Assembly (NCBI RefSeq): GCF_003576645.1
Contig: NC_044922.1
Coordinates: forward strand, 11,715,195 to 11,779,194
From: Ipomoea triloba
Lineage: Eukaryota; Streptophyta; Magnoliopsida; Solanales; Convolvulaceae
Length of the DNA: 64,000 nucleotides
Reading direction: 5' to 3'
The notes under the pieces were generated by a model. That model had not been told where the DNA came from. It saw only the letters and a list, made by a program, of their open reading frames with translations, and ran no database searches. A program made the position numbers and the translations under genes. Positions 1 to 11,544 of the stretch are shown here, piece after piece (position 1 is the first letter of the stretch; each line of letters begins with the position of its first letter).

Positions 1-1123
1 GGCAACCGGGTGAAATTTTTTGCGATGTTTTGGAAGCCTACGGGCAACCGGGTGAAATTTTTTGAAGACTCAAATATTATTTTGTGCATTATATTTATTA
101 ACTTGGAGAAAAATTGTGTTTTGAGAATTATTGTGACTCTCGTACTTGGATTCTCGTAGTAGTAAGAGCATTAACCAATATGTGTATTTTGGGGAATATA
201 TTTGAGTAAGTTGACAATATTGCGTCGTGTGAATGTAATGAATGGTGAGGGGTTCTGTATGAATTGTTCATACTGCAGAGCGAAGTCTATTCGCTGAGTG
301 AATGGTGAGATTTTGTATGATTTATTCATACTGCAGAGCGAAGTCTATTCGCTGAGTGAAGTGTGAGATTTTGTATGATTTATTCATACTGCAGAGTGAA
401 GTCTATTCGCTGAGTGAAGTGTGAGATTTTGTATGATTTATTCATACTGCAGAGCGAAGTCTATTCGCTGAGTGAAGTGTGGGTTTTTGTATGATTGATT
501 CATACTGCAGAGCGAAGTCTATTCGCTGAGTGGAGTTGTGAGGATTAATTGTCGGGTGTCTCGAACAATAGTCTGGGCGTTGTGTCTCTCACTTTTGAAC
601 TAAATGAATATTCTCGGAAATGGAAGTGTTATGTGCCCAAGTTACTTATATATTGTGGTACTATTTTATCGTTGAAATGATTGCAGGAAGACTGCGACCG
701 TTGGGTAACGTTTATCTTTTTACTTATTATTATTATTGTCGTTTTCGAAACCTTTGTTTACTTTCGAGTGACAATGGATTCCCTTACTTAGCCATCGCGC
801 TAACTACACTTCATTGTGTCCTGTATTAGATGCAGTCTAGCGTGGGCCTCTGTGGCCCGATGAGCTCTGAATAGGATGGGAGTCGAGGTTGAAGACTACT
901 CTATCCTAGAATAGACACCCTGGAAGGATTAGTTCCATATGTACACTTTTGGATGTTGATATGGTTATTTGAGGTTGTAAGTTTAGCCTTAGCGTTTGGG
1001 TATAGGAGAGATACCTAAGCGTGGCGGTAACACCCAGTTTTCTGCTGGTTTGATGCTTCCGCAATGTATTGTACTATTAGGGATTTTGTAATAAATCCAA
1101 GAGGTGAAAATTGGGGTGTTACA
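1..1123 (+). mobile_element. 3' part of a Ty3/gypsy-type LTR
   Basis: Non-coding sequence that ends in GGGGTGTTACA at 1113-1123. The ending matches the usual 3' terminus of plant chromovirus-like LTRs (TGTAACACCC...GGGTGTTACA). A related GTAACACCC lies at 1026-1034. The 5' end is outside the window, so the target duplication cannot be tested. ORFs in this stretch are short and look incidental. The gypsy assignment rests on the terminal motif only. Confidence 0.5.
240..535. repeat. 58-bp tandem repeat, 5 copies
   Basis: CTGCAG recurs at 273, 331, 389, 447 and 505, an exact 58-bp spacing. Each unit carries GAGCGAAGTCTATTCGCTGA. Copies differ by a few substitutions, so the array looks natural, unlike the 42-bp duplications elsewhere. 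It lies inside the LTR-like region. Confidence 0.9.
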
Positions 1124-1378
1124 TATAGTGTGGGAGTTGTATGTTCTTGAGTGCATGAGAGTTTCACAAAACTAATTTAGTGGGCATTAAGCACAGATTC
1201 TCCCACCTCCGACCACTATGTTAATGTGGTCTATCCAATCTTATTAGGTCTTAGGGCCAGGAAATTTTTCCTTTTAAAGGAAAATATATATACATTTTTT
1301 GGCCTTGTGGCTTGTTAGAGTTCTTCTCATGGCTAATTTTTGTTTCCTTTACTGTGTTTAAGTTTGGTGATGTTGCAG

Positions 1379-1521
1379 TAGTCGCACAGGAGTTCCCAAC
1401 AACAAATCTGCAAGTAATATGGGTGATAGAATCAGAGTTTGGTCAGATCACTGTTGCTTTGGAATTGCTTGAAAGATCCCCCAACCAATGTGAACTGAAG
1501 ATTCAAGCAGAAAACACGCTG
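1379..1521 (+). other. Unassigned exon-like ORF segment
   Basis: An open stretch sits between an acceptor-like TGATGTTGCAG ending at 1378 and a donor-like G|GTAAGA at 1521/1522. The frame reads VVAQEFPTTN at the start and ELKIQAENTL at the end. I do not recognise a family. No flanking exons could be joined with confidence, so it may be a gene relic or chance. Confidence 0.2.
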
Positions 1522-2379
1522 GTAAGACATGTAATCTACTGAAATCATGTGTCTTTTTCAAATTCACTCACGGTTGTATGTATTTTAATTTGTGAGAGAT
1601 TTATATAGTAATGAGTACTCAAATTATGTGTTTTTGCCCCCTCAAATTCCCCTGGAAATATCTTGCAATGGGGCATCAAAATCTTTCCATAAAGTCTTAG
1701 GAATGGGATATCAGAATATCGCTTTTTGAAAATCTAGTGTAACCACTCATAATCTTAATTTACTCACCGTTATTGCATCTTTTGAGAGCTGGTATCTTCA
1801 GTATTAGCTCGAGAGAATTTTCATCTTTTCTTCTCCTTGTTGAATTATCTCGTTGCATGCAACTCGAGTAATTTGTCAACAAGTTTTATCTAGGTTACTT
1901 ATATAGGGTGATTAAAAACATGTAAGAAAGTGTATCTCATGTACGTCTGGAGTGGTTTGATTCTTTAATTTGTTTTCCCTAACATGCATGTTTTTCATTC
2001 TTGTTGAGTTATAGTCAAGTAGATTGATTGACAAAGATCTTAAAGATGCTGCTTCAAGACTTATGAAAGATTCTTCTTTATCAATCATGATTTGAAGATG
2101 CTTAAGAAAATAATCAAGATTGATGAGCCGATTAGCAAATTCATATTGGAACTGTATTTTCATACAATTAGCACTCCTCTCATTCCCAAATCTTTAAACT
2201 GTTTTAGTTTTAACTTTTAAGTATGAATATTTAGTGATAATATAACGGTAAGGGATTGTTTACAGTATTCCTAATATAATCTTGAAAAGCTGGTTTTGGA
2301 TGATTGTGAAGGGATTAGTAATTTTGAGGTCAAACCTCCAAAACATTATTAATATGTCCTCCTCATGACAATGAAGCTG

Positions 2380-2694
2380 CTGAAAGACTTTTTGAAAATC
2401 CAGGTGGTTACATCATTAATCAAAATATGAAAATACTTAACACAATAAAGATTGATTCATTTAGTGGATTTAATGCTGCTCTGATCTTGAAATCCCCTAC
2501 TCTAAAAAAAATTGTTATTCAAAAATATGAGAATATGAAAGCTTGCACGGCGGGCAGAATTCATTGGCAGTTGTTGCGCTTCCTTTGTGCATCTCGGAAA
2601 GCTCATATTCTCTTCATGGACGGGAACTCTAGCTGTAGAGAGAAGGAATCATTACACACTACTGAACTTATAGTGAATAATTTCTGCTTTTGTT
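2380..2694 (+). pseudogene. F-box/FBD/LRR protein relic (C-terminal part)
   Basis: An ORF at 2427-2696 reads MKILNTIKIDSFSGFNAALI, then SPTLKKIVIQKYENM, then LLRFLCASRKAHILFMD. This resembles the C-terminal end of plant F-box/FBD/LRR proteins of the At1g13570 type, where a 'SP.L.KM.I' strand is followed by 'LLRFRRAS..A.I.Y'. No F-box or upstream LRR exons could be assembled, and sequence before 2427 is frame-broken. The intact protein would be an SCF substrate adaptor. I read this as a degraded fragment, by motif similarity recalled from the family rather than by alignment. Confidence 0.45.
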
Positions 2695-2699
2695 GAGAA

Positions 2700-3868
2700 G
2701 GCACAACTGTTGAGTAGATTGAATAGAAGTATATGCACTAAAAATACTCCAAACAATTTTGTATGAAGAGTACTTGCAATTAATTAACTTAAAACTCAAA
2801 AATAGTTGTGCTAGTTAGTACATTCAATTCAAAAACTGGTAAGCATTCTTTCTCACAAACCTAACCATTATAACTATTTATAGTAAAGATTGAGGAGATG
2901 CATAAAATTAAAATGGTTATTTGTACACAATTTTTACTTTTGTAGAGACCCTAATAAAACGTAAAATTTCCTACATAATTTTAAACTCTATCTGCAATTA
3001 TAGCTAAACATCTAACCTCGAGCAATGAAAACCTTCTCAATTCCTAAAAAGCAACCAGTCGCCTTTCGTCAGTCGCCCATTGCCCCAAGCTTGCCGATCG
3101 TTGCCGTTCTCCCCGGTCGTCGAAAGGTACGTCCGTATTTTATTTATTTAATTAAACTTTATTTATTTGTAATATATTTTAGAAATGTTCTTATTTATTT
3201 TAGTTTAGATTAATTGTGTGTTATTGTATATGTTAGTCATTACTCATTATTGTGATAAAAATGTTCAATTAAAAAAATTTGTGTATTATATGTGTATGTG
3301 CGCGCGTGTGAGAGAGAGAGAGAGAGAGAGATAAAATGTTCAATAATACATAAACTTATAAAATTTATCTAAATTAAAATAATAAAACCATAAACAAAAA
3401 ATATTAACAAATATTCAATTTTCATATATATGTGTGTGTGTGTGTGTGAGATAATTATTATTTTAATAAATAAATGCCATATACTAGTTAAGATAATGTA
3501 GTAATGTTTATACAATATTCTTTTATTAAAAATTCTCTTTAAAATGCAAATTTATGAAAAATGAAAGTGATAAATAATAAAAATAATATAATTATCAATA
3601 AACAAAAAATAATTTTATAAGTGTCAAATTAAAGTATATAAGTAAATAAATAAAATAAAGTATATAACCAAATTTAACAAAATGTTCAATAAACAAAAAT
3701 TAATTATCAAATTAAAGTAAATAAACTTACATAATATTCTAACTATTATGATAAAAAAATAAAAGATAATCTAATTAATTGTCTATTATGTATAATTTGT
3801 CATTGTGCGATAAAATGTTCAATAATACATTACATTTTAAATTATTTATTTAGTTAGTTTAGGTAGTC
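2700..3868. other. AT-rich stretch with dinucleotide runs
   Basis: No gene seen. It holds a (GA)n run at about 3309-3331 and a (TG)n run at about 3428-3449. A 62-codon ORF at 3025-3213 has no recognisable domain. Confidence 0.6.
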
Positions 3869-5037
3869 AAATATGTTAGGAACATCATGTAATAGGTTTT
3901 GATGATACCAACTGTTAAGTAAGAATCCCCAAGTCTCGATTCATAGGCAAAACAATGTAAGTTCGATAAGTAAACTAAGAGCGAAAATACAACCGGGTAA
4001 TTTGAGCTCAACTCGGGAAATATTTAAGCTTAAGGTAAACTTGTTTGAACAACTTAGAAGTTTTCGTGTTGTAAGCAAACAGATAGATCAGAAGCAGGCA
4101 CGAGACAACTCTGGAGGAATAAGGGTCTACGAGACATCAACTAAGTCTCGAGACACAAGCCAAGTTCGAGATGTAAGGACCTCTCGATATACCTATCGAG
4201 TTCGAGACGTAAAGAATATTCGAGAGATAGACCTCTCGATACATGGGATTGAAACATCAAGTGGTCGAGACATCTTTTATGGTATCGATAAACCGGCACT
4301 TCTCCAAGAGGCTGAATGTTAGTCAACATGTGCAGATAAAATACTCTAAGTTTGGAGAAGAAGAATATCATGGAGATAAAATATTGAAGAGGTGCTGAGC
4401 GGGAGGTTTCAAAATGGACGGAAGTGGATGACACGTCAGACCTCCACCACAAACGGTCAAGAAGTGCACCAATCCTGAAGTGGTCAGATTCCCCAAACAA
4501 GGAATGATGGGAACATAAAAAGAGTAACTTTATCCAAAAGAAGCAAGTGAAGCATGAACTCAAGAAAGTGGAATATGGAATATTCACTACAAAACAAAAG
4601 GCTCAAGTTACAAGACCACTACTCCATGAAAAATGCTGAAATTGTGCAAAGACCCATGTTCGGCATGGGAGACCAATTTCAAACGGAATAGTTTTCCCTC
4701 CAACGGAACTATTCTTCTACTCTCATATATAAGGACGTAAAGACACAGAAGAAAAAAGAGTGTTGTAAAAGAGGTCAAGAGGTTAACAAGAGGTGTCTGA
4801 TAAAAACGTTCCAGTGCAAAGTGCTTAACTTGGAATATCATCCTGATATTCAATACAGCGAGAGAACACATCTTAGTGTTCGAAGAGAGTTACAAAGCTA
4901 AACTGTCATACATCCAGAAGGTGACCAAAGCTGCTCTACATCAAAGTTGATTCAACGATAGCTTGTGGTCAGATTGGAGTCTGTTACATTCAACTGTGAC
5001 AACCAAAAACACCTTGCTTTGGATTAAGCAAGAGAGG

Positions 5038-5296
5038 TGGAGTAACCTGGCAGCTGTCCGAGTGAAAGAAACCTGAGGCTTGACGCGGGCTTGGTGATCA
5101 AAGGTCAAGTGCTCGAGAGGTGGAGTAGCTGGAAGCGGGGAGAAAGACCTTGGAGAGGCGGAGTAACCTGGGAGCTGTCTTGTGAAGATCCTGAGGCTTG
5201 ACGCGGGCTTGGTGATCAAAGGTCAAGTGCTCGAGAGGTGGAGTAACTGGAAGCGGGGCGAAAAACCTGAGGCTTGAGGCGGGCTTCGTGATCAAA
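5038..5296. repeat. Internal repeats within the solo LTR
   Basis: Three copies of a GAGGCTTGA(C/G)GCGGGCTT motif begin near 5075, 5193 and 5269, followed by GTGATCAAAG and GCTCGAGAGGTGGAGTA-type sequence. Spacing is irregular (118 and 76 bp), so this is a degenerate local duplication. Confidence 0.7.
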
Positions 5297-5432
5297 GCTC
5301 AAGCGCTCGATATTGTACTAGAAAGGGAAGTTTTTAGTGCAATCCTTCCAGGGAGTTTCTGGAAGAAGAGTGGAAGTAGGCGGGTTGGCCGAACCACTTA
5401 AAAATCTCTCTTGCATTTACTTTCTATTTTTA

Positions 5433-5500
5433 TCTCTCGCTAACTTCTCGATTGCACTGCATATAANTCTCTCGCTAACTTCTCGATTGCACTGCATATA
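5433..5500. other. Single-N gap flanked by a duplicated 33-bp overlap
   Basis: The sequence TCTCTCGCTAACTTCTCG and following bases occur at 5433-5465 and again from 5468. A lone N at 5467 lies between the copies. This is what two contigs with unmerged overlapping ends would leave. Confidence 0.8.
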
Positions 5501-6987
5501 ATCACACCTCTCGAACTAACCCAAACTCGTGCTAACAAAAAGGGGATAACATTTCCGCTGCGCATAAAACTTTGTCTTCACCTCGTGAGGTATCGAACCT
5601 AAACATCCTAAGTTCAATACACACGAGAGGTCGAAAAGATTTGCAAAATCTTATACAAGTCTATTCACCCCCCCCCTCTAGACTTGTACCCCATCCCCTT
5701 GGGACCAACAAAATATTTAATTAGTTTTAGGTAGTATTTTAAATTTTAAATTATTTAGTCAAACCTTGAACTTGAGCCTTTAAGTTATAACTCAAATAAA
5801 CTAACTCATTTCTCATATCCTAAATGTTGTGCGATAATAGGAGATATGGATCTGAGTTAGATGTATAAGAAACGCAATGCACTTGAATATGTTCATAGGG
5901 TTCAAGAGTTTATAAAAATTTCCTAGGAATATGCAAGTGAAATTGGTGAAACCCTTGTTGTGATTGTAGAAATCTAAAAAAGTTCCGTAGTTCTGAACAA
6001 ATTAAGAGTCATTTGATATGTCATGATTTTAAGGAAGGATATGACCGGTCAATATGACATGGTAAAACTGTACCTACGTACTAGTGTGAGTACAGATGAT
6101 ATTGGATTAAAGGTAGAGAAAGATCAAAGTAACAAAGATAATGTTGGAAATGATGGAGACAATGACCGGCTATAAGACTTGATGCGTGATATGCGAGGGG
6201 ATTTGAATGAAATGCCTCAAGAGTTTGAAAGCTTTTTTGAGAATTTTGGAAAACCTTTATTTTATGGATATAGTAAATTTGCAAAGTTATCAGTAGTGCT
6301 TAAATTGTATAACTTAAAAACAAAGAATAGGTGGAGTGATAAGAGTTTCACAAGGTTATTAGAACTTTTAAAGGACATGTTTTCTGATGATAATGAACTT
6401 CCTTGTTCAACTTATGAGGCAAAGAATACGTTATGTCCATTGGGTATGGAGATTGAAAGGATCCATACATGTCGAAACGATTGTATTTTGTATTTGAAAC
6501 AATACAAAGACTTGCATGTATGGAGCATCGCGTTATAAATGAAAATGCTTTGATGATGCATGTGAGAGGAAGAAAGGTCCTCCAGCGAAGTTGTTGTGGT
6601 ATCTATTGGTGATTCCAAGATTTAAGCGTTTGTTTGCAAATGCAAAGGATGCGAAAAATTTGCAATGGCATGCTATTGGTAGAAAAAAAGATGGAAAGTT
6701 GAGGCATCCTGCCGATTCTCCTCAATGGAAGAACATTAATAAGAAGTTTCCTAAATTCGGTTATGAAAATCGAAATCTTAGGCTTGGACTATGCACGAAT
6801 GGAATGAATCCTCATGGTAACATGAGCAATCAGCATAACACTTGGCCAATTCTTTTAACAGTTTATAATCTTCCTCATTGGTTATGCATGAAGCACAAGT
6901 ACATCATGTTATTTTTGTTAATATTTAGTCCTAAACAACCAGGAAACGACATAGATGTGTACTTGACACTACTTATTGAAGATTTAA

Positions 6988-7742
6988 GGGAAAAGGGTCA
7001 AATAAGCCCCTAAACAATACATGAAAAGTCAATTAAGCCCCTGAACTTTTAGAAAGTGCAATTAGGCCCTTTAACATGTAAAATTTGGGTAAAAAAGCCT
7101 AAAAATCGGTAAATGACCTGCAATTGCAGATCATTTAGGGTTCAGGAGAAAATCCGGCGACCGGCGCCGACGCCGGTCGCCGGACTCCGGCGGAAGACAA
7201 CCAAAAGGTCGCCTTCCGCCATGGAAGCCGACCAAAGATCACCTTCTGCCATGGGAGGCGACCAGTGGATCGAAGGTGACGACAATGTCGCCTTCCACCA
7301 GAGGAAGGCAACCAGATCTGGTCGCCTTCCCAGGAGGAGGACGACACTTTCTACCAGAGGAAGGCGACCAGATCTGGTCGCCATCCTCTGGTGGAAGGCC
7401 TTCCTCCTGGCAAGGCGACCAGTGGTCGCCTTCCACCTCTAGACCATGGCGGAAGGTGACTATTTGGTCGCCTTCCTCTGGTGGAAGGCGACCTTTGGTC
7501 GGCTTCCATGGCGGAAGGCGACCTTTTGGTTGCCTTCCGCCAGAGTTCGGCGACCGGTAGCGGCGCTAGTCGCCGGATTTTCCCCTAAACCCTAAATGAC
7601 CTGCAATTGCAGGTCATTTACCAGATTTTGGGCTTTTTTGTCCCAATTTTACATGTTAAAGGGCCTAAATGCACTTTTTAAATGTTCATGGGCTTAATTG
7701 ACTTTTCATGTATTGGTTAGGGGCTTATTTAACCCTTTTTCC
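6988..7742. mobile_element. MULE-like non-autonomous TIR element
   Basis: The 755-bp insert starts GGGAAAAGGGTCAAATAAGC and ends GCTTATTTAACCCTTTTTCC. Its terminal inverted repeats extend more than 150 bp, including GACCTGCAATTGCA on both sides. It is flanked by a perfect 9-bp duplication AAGATTTAA at 6979-6987 and 7743-7751, the Mutator-like size. Removing the insert and one copy restores the transposase reading IEDLKMLWNEGV. The interior is GC-rich and repetitive, with ORFs in several frames but no recognisable protein. No transposase is encoded, so it would have depended on a partner. Confidence 0.8.
7300..7520. repeat. GC-rich palindromic repeats inside the MULE
   Basis: GGCGACCAGATCTGGTCGCC, a perfect 20-bp palindrome, occupies 7363-7382. 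Related copies of TGGTCGCCTTCC and GGAAGGCGACC recur through the interior. The composition contrasts sharply with the AT-rich arms. Confidence 0.75.
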
Positions 7743-8409
7743 AAGATTTAAAGATGTTGTGGAATGAAGGTGTGACGGTGTTTGATACTCATAATCAAAC
7801 CAACTTCACCTTACGAGCCATGTTATTCTGCACAATCAACAACTTCCCGGCATATGGTAACTTGTCAGGGTATATTACTAAAGAGGCTAAGGCATGCCCT
7901 ATTTGTGAAGATGAAACAGTTGATCTTTGGCTAAACAATAGTAGGAAAAATGTGTTCATGAGTCATCGAACCTTTCTACCTATTAACCATCCTTATCGAA
8001 AGAAGAAAAAAGTTTTCAATAATGAAAAATCTTAGACTAGAGTAGCTCGCTCACCATTATCAAGGAATGTCGTTTATGAACGAGTCAAAAACATTGATAA
8101 TGTGTTGGGAAAAACTTCAAAAACAAGTCAGAAGGGTATTTATAAAAAGATGTCTATATTATGAGATTTACCATATTGGGATCACTTATCTGTTAGGCAT
8201 TGTCTTTATGTAATGCATGTAGAGAAAAATATTTGTGATAGCATTATCGGGACATTGTTGAATATTCAAGGTAAGACGAAAGATGGTATAAAAGTTAGAA
8301 AAGATATGGTAGAAATGGTGATAAGGTATTAGTTAGCACCACAAGAATATGGAAAAAATGACATACTTACCTCCAGGTTGTTATACTTTCCCTAAAAAGG
8401 GGAAAACAA

Positions 8410-9001
8410 GGGCATGTTTACTAACAGAAAACTGTTTTCTGTTTTCTGTTTTTCAATTTTTCAGTTTTCATTCTCTGTTTTCTGTTTAGAAAACTTGTTT
8501 ACTAACACTTATTTTTTCAAATTTATTTTTTTTAGATTAACGTTATAAAATTAACAATAAGTTTAATTTCGAGTATTTGAGTTCAATCAAAATATAAAAC
8601 GTGGTATAGATTTCAATTTTTAATTTTAATAATGTGAATGATTAATTTTAAGCATAAACAAATAAGTTATGTTTAAATAAGTAATGCAAGTGGAAAAGAT
8701 AGAACACGATGATAAGTAAAAGAAGATGATAATGAATGTAATCATAGTAATGAATAAATATGTAAGTAGATAATGGTGAGAATGCGATTATAGTGACATA
8801 TAGTCTAATAGATGGAAGCTGATTCTGTTTTTCATTTAGAAAACAGCTTTTAATAGTGTTTCAGTTTTCCAGAAAACTGGAAAACTATTTCCTGTTTTCA
8901 AAATGAAAAACTGTGTTAGTAAACGTGTTTTCTGTTTTCTGTTTTCCAGTTTTCTAAATTTTCATAAAACTGGAGAAAATCTCCAGTTAATAAACGTGCC
9001 C
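8410..9001. mobile_element. PIF/Harbinger (Tourist-like) MITE
   Basis: The 592-bp insert starts GGGCATGTTTACTAAC and ends GTTAATAAACGTGCCC, near-perfect inverted termini. It is flanked by CAA at 8407-8409 and 9002-9004, a 3-bp duplication. Removal restores the host transposase as PKKGKTSFCSCLNGVKVP. The interior is AT-rich and non-coding, with repeated CTGTTTTC and AAAACTG motifs. The 3-bp duplication and GGGC termini suggest PIF/Harbinger, although the usual target is TWA. Confidence 0.7.
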
Positions 9002-9779
9002 CAAGTTTTTGTAGCTGTCTGAATGGTGTCAAGGTTCCTTCTGGCTATTCATGTAATATTAAAAAACTTGTTTCAATGAAAGACCTTAAATTGGTTGATA
9101 TGATATCTCGTGATTGCCATGTGTTAATGCAACATATGTTACTTGTTGCTATTAAAGGCATATTACCAAACCATGTTAGACAAGCCATTACAAAGCTTTG
9201 TTACTTTTTCAATGCCATTAGTAGTAAAGTTTTTAATCCAGATGTGTTGGATTCGTTGCAAGCTGATGTGGTAATAACTTTATGTCAATTTGAAATGTAT
9301 TTCCCCATCATTTTTTGATGTTACGGTGCATTTAACAGTTCACTTGGTGTGGAAAATTAAAATGTGTGGTCCTGTATTGTTGAGGTATATGTATCCATTT
9401 GAGAGATACATGAGAATTTTGAAAGGATATGTGAGAAATGGATATAGCCCATAATGGAGTATAATTGAAGCTTATGGCACTGAAGAAGTCATTGATTTCT
9501 ATACTGATTATTTGGCTAATGTTGAGTCCATTGGTGTTCCTAAATCGCATCATGAAAGAAGACTCACAGGAAAAGGTATCATTGGGTTTAAAGCTATTCT
9601 CCCAAGTGCAAAAATGTGAAATCAAGCACACCATCTCGTACTACAACATACTTGGATCAACACATATCCATTATAAGGCAACAAAATCCTTCTAAGGGTG
9701 AAAGGTGGGTGACAAATGAACACAACACATTTATCATATGGTTCAAAGATTCAGTGATGCAAGAGTGTTATCTCAAGTG

Positions 9780-10270
9780 TCAAATAATATCAGTGAAACC
9801 ATTTAGTGGTTAGCGTATAACCCTGGTGTTCTTGTAAACTCTTATGAAGGATATGATATTAATGGGTATATGTTTTACACAAAAATGTCAAATGAAAAAA
9901 ATATTGTACAAAATAGTGGAGTGACATTAGTAGCACCATCAAGGAGTCATTGAAGAAATTTGGGAACTTGATTATAAGGTGTTTAAGATCCCTCTATTTT
10001 GATGTTCTTGGGTTGATATCAGACGGGGTGTCCGAGTAGATGATTTGGATTTTACCTTAGTTAATTGAGTTTGGTCGGCTAGGATATCATGATGAACCGT
10101 TTATACTTACATCTCAAGCTAAACAAACCTTCTATATTTCTGATTCTATTGATGATAAGTAGTCAGTTGTCTTACAAGGCAAAAAAATATATTTTTGGTG
10201 TTGGTAATGTTGTGGAATAAGAAGAATATGACCACTTTGAAGAAACCCCACCATTTTCTATTGATATTCA
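9780..10270 (+). pseudogene. DUF4216 relic of the CACTA element
   Basis: The frame at about 9807-9930 reads WLAYNPGVLVNSYEGYDING followed by YMFYTKMSNEKNIVQNSGV, which matches the DUF4216 module found downstream of TNP2 transposases. Stops and frameshifts follow. The function of DUF4216 is unknown; its presence supports the CACTA assignment. Confidence 0.65.
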
Positions 10271-10396
10271 ACTTGTGGCTTTAGGTGAAGATAACATGGA
10301 TACAAGTTACATGCGTACTGATCATGGAGAAGGAAAGCGGGTTGACCATCCGATAGTATCATTTCTAAAATGTAATCTTATTTATTTTTTTATAAC

Positions 10397-10397
10397 A

Positions 10398-10442
<45 letters not shown>

Positions 10443-10443
10443 G
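10397..10443. repeat. (GT)n(AT)n compound microsatellite
   Basis: A GT run of about 11 units passes directly into an AT run of about 12 units, inside the CACTA relic. Confidence 0.9.
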
Positions 10444-10559
10444 TTTTTTATAATATTATCTTATTTGTTTTTTTATAACATGTTTATATATATGTAAGTA
10501 CATACACACGTGTGTGTGTATTATTAACCACTATTATTGTTTATAAATTATTGATGAGC

Positions 10560-10697
10560 GTATATTATAGGGCATCTCGATCAACAAAAAATTTACGAGG
10601 ACAAAGAGTTAAAAACACGGTTGGATGGAAGATATATCAAAATTAGAGTATTAATAGTTTTTAGAAATTTATTAGTATTGTTTTATTGTTTAACTTA

Positions 10698-10771
<74 letters not shown>

Positions 10772-11040
10772 TATTTTGTAGTGTCCTCAACAACCGAATG
10801 GTGTAGAGTGTGGATATTATGTCTTGAGATATGCACGCTATACTAATTTGAAGATTTAGAACCGGTATGTAAAATTTAATAAAACTAAATACTTTAAAAT
10901 TATACTTTATTAATGTTAAAACTAATTGTTTGATAATTTTAAATTTCTGTAGGCATTTGCGGCAAAGCCCTACTAAACGAAGGAAATAGATGAGATTCGT
11001 GAAATTTGGGCGAAGTACTTTGGTGAAGAATGCTTATGAA
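10560..11040 (+). pseudogene. Ulp1-like (C48) protease relic of the CACTA element
   Basis: The segment at about 10780-10850 encodes CPQQPNGVECGYYVLRYARY. The Cys of VECGYYV (codon about 10809-10811) is the expected catalytic residue of Ulp1-type cysteine proteases. A following piece near 10966-11035 reads EIDEIREIWAKYF, also typical of the family C-terminus. Introns or insertions of AT repeats and stops separate the parts. It is non-functional. Confidence 0.7.
10699..10768. repeat. (AT)n microsatellite, about 70 bp
   Basis: Uninterrupted AT repeat ending in TTCATATTTTGTAG, immediately before the Ulp1 segment. Confidence 0.95.
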
Positions 11041-11544
11041 ATTTGTGTAGGTAAAAATGTTTATTTAGATATTGTTGTAGGTAAACATGTTGCTTATATA
11101 ATGTTTGAACTCTTATTTAGTTGATTTTAATGATGTGTTGGTACTTATATATGTTTTCATTAATTTAGTAGTGTTACGTTGATTAATTGTTAATTATGTG
11201 TTGATAGAGTTTGATGTAATGTGCACATTTGTAGTAAAGTGTTGTAGTGTAGTTTGTTTTGAGAACTTTGAAGTGTTGGTGTGGCCGGTGTGTTTTGAGA
11301 ACTTTGAAGTGTTGGTGTTGAGAACTTTTAGAACTACAAAGTGTTGTTTTGAGAACTTAACTAGCTTTGAAGTGTTTTTGTTTTGAGAACTTTGAAATAT
11401 TGGTGATTAAGAACTTTTAAGTGTTGTTTTGAGATCTTTGAAATGTTGGTGTGGTTTGATATGTGTTGAGGATAGCTAGAATGTTGTAAATGTTAATAGG
11501 ATAATGCTGGATTGTATAGAAAATAAATTAAATAAAAAAATTAT

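Larger units (their letters stand above)
3874..5710. mobile_element. Solo LTR, 1.84 kb, with 5-bp target duplication
   Basis: The segment begins TGTTAGGAAC and ends GGGACCAACA, so its termini are near-inverted (TGTTAG/CCAACA). It is flanked by AAATA at 3869-3873 and again at 5711-5715, the 5-bp target-site duplication expected of LTR retrotransposons. No gag or pol lies inside. A C-run with TCACCCCCCCCC-type sequence near 5666 is common in plant copia LTRs. The best reading is a solo LTR left by LTR-LTR recombination; superfamily is uncertain. ORFs inside (for example 4002-4322) are incidental. Confidence 0.75.
5850..9640 (+). pseudogene. CACTA TNP2-like transposase with DUF4218, broken
   Basis: Coding pieces lie at about 5855-6987, 7752-8409 and 9002-9640. 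The first contains LCPLGMEIERIHTCRNDCI, a hallmark of Transposase_21 (TNP2). The second contains LRAMLFCTINNFPAYGNLSG and a CPIC zinc-binding motif. The third contains CLNGVKVP and KDLKLVDMISRDCHVLMQ of DUF4218, then LTVHLVWKIKMCGPVLLRYM and FERYMRILKGYVRN. The intact protein would cut and move the CACTA element by its terminal repeats. Several stops (for example near 6174, 6537 and 8340) and frameshifts disable it. The two nested insertions each restore the frame when removed with one target duplication copy. Confidence 0.8.

Noticed and set aside
4002..4587. ORFs of 106 and 148 codons
   Set aside because: They lie within the solo LTR on opposite strands and resemble nothing known.
7113..7560. 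Several ORFs of 65-109 codons in the MULE core
   Set aside because: Overlapping on both strands, repetitive and Arg/Pro-rich; no domain.
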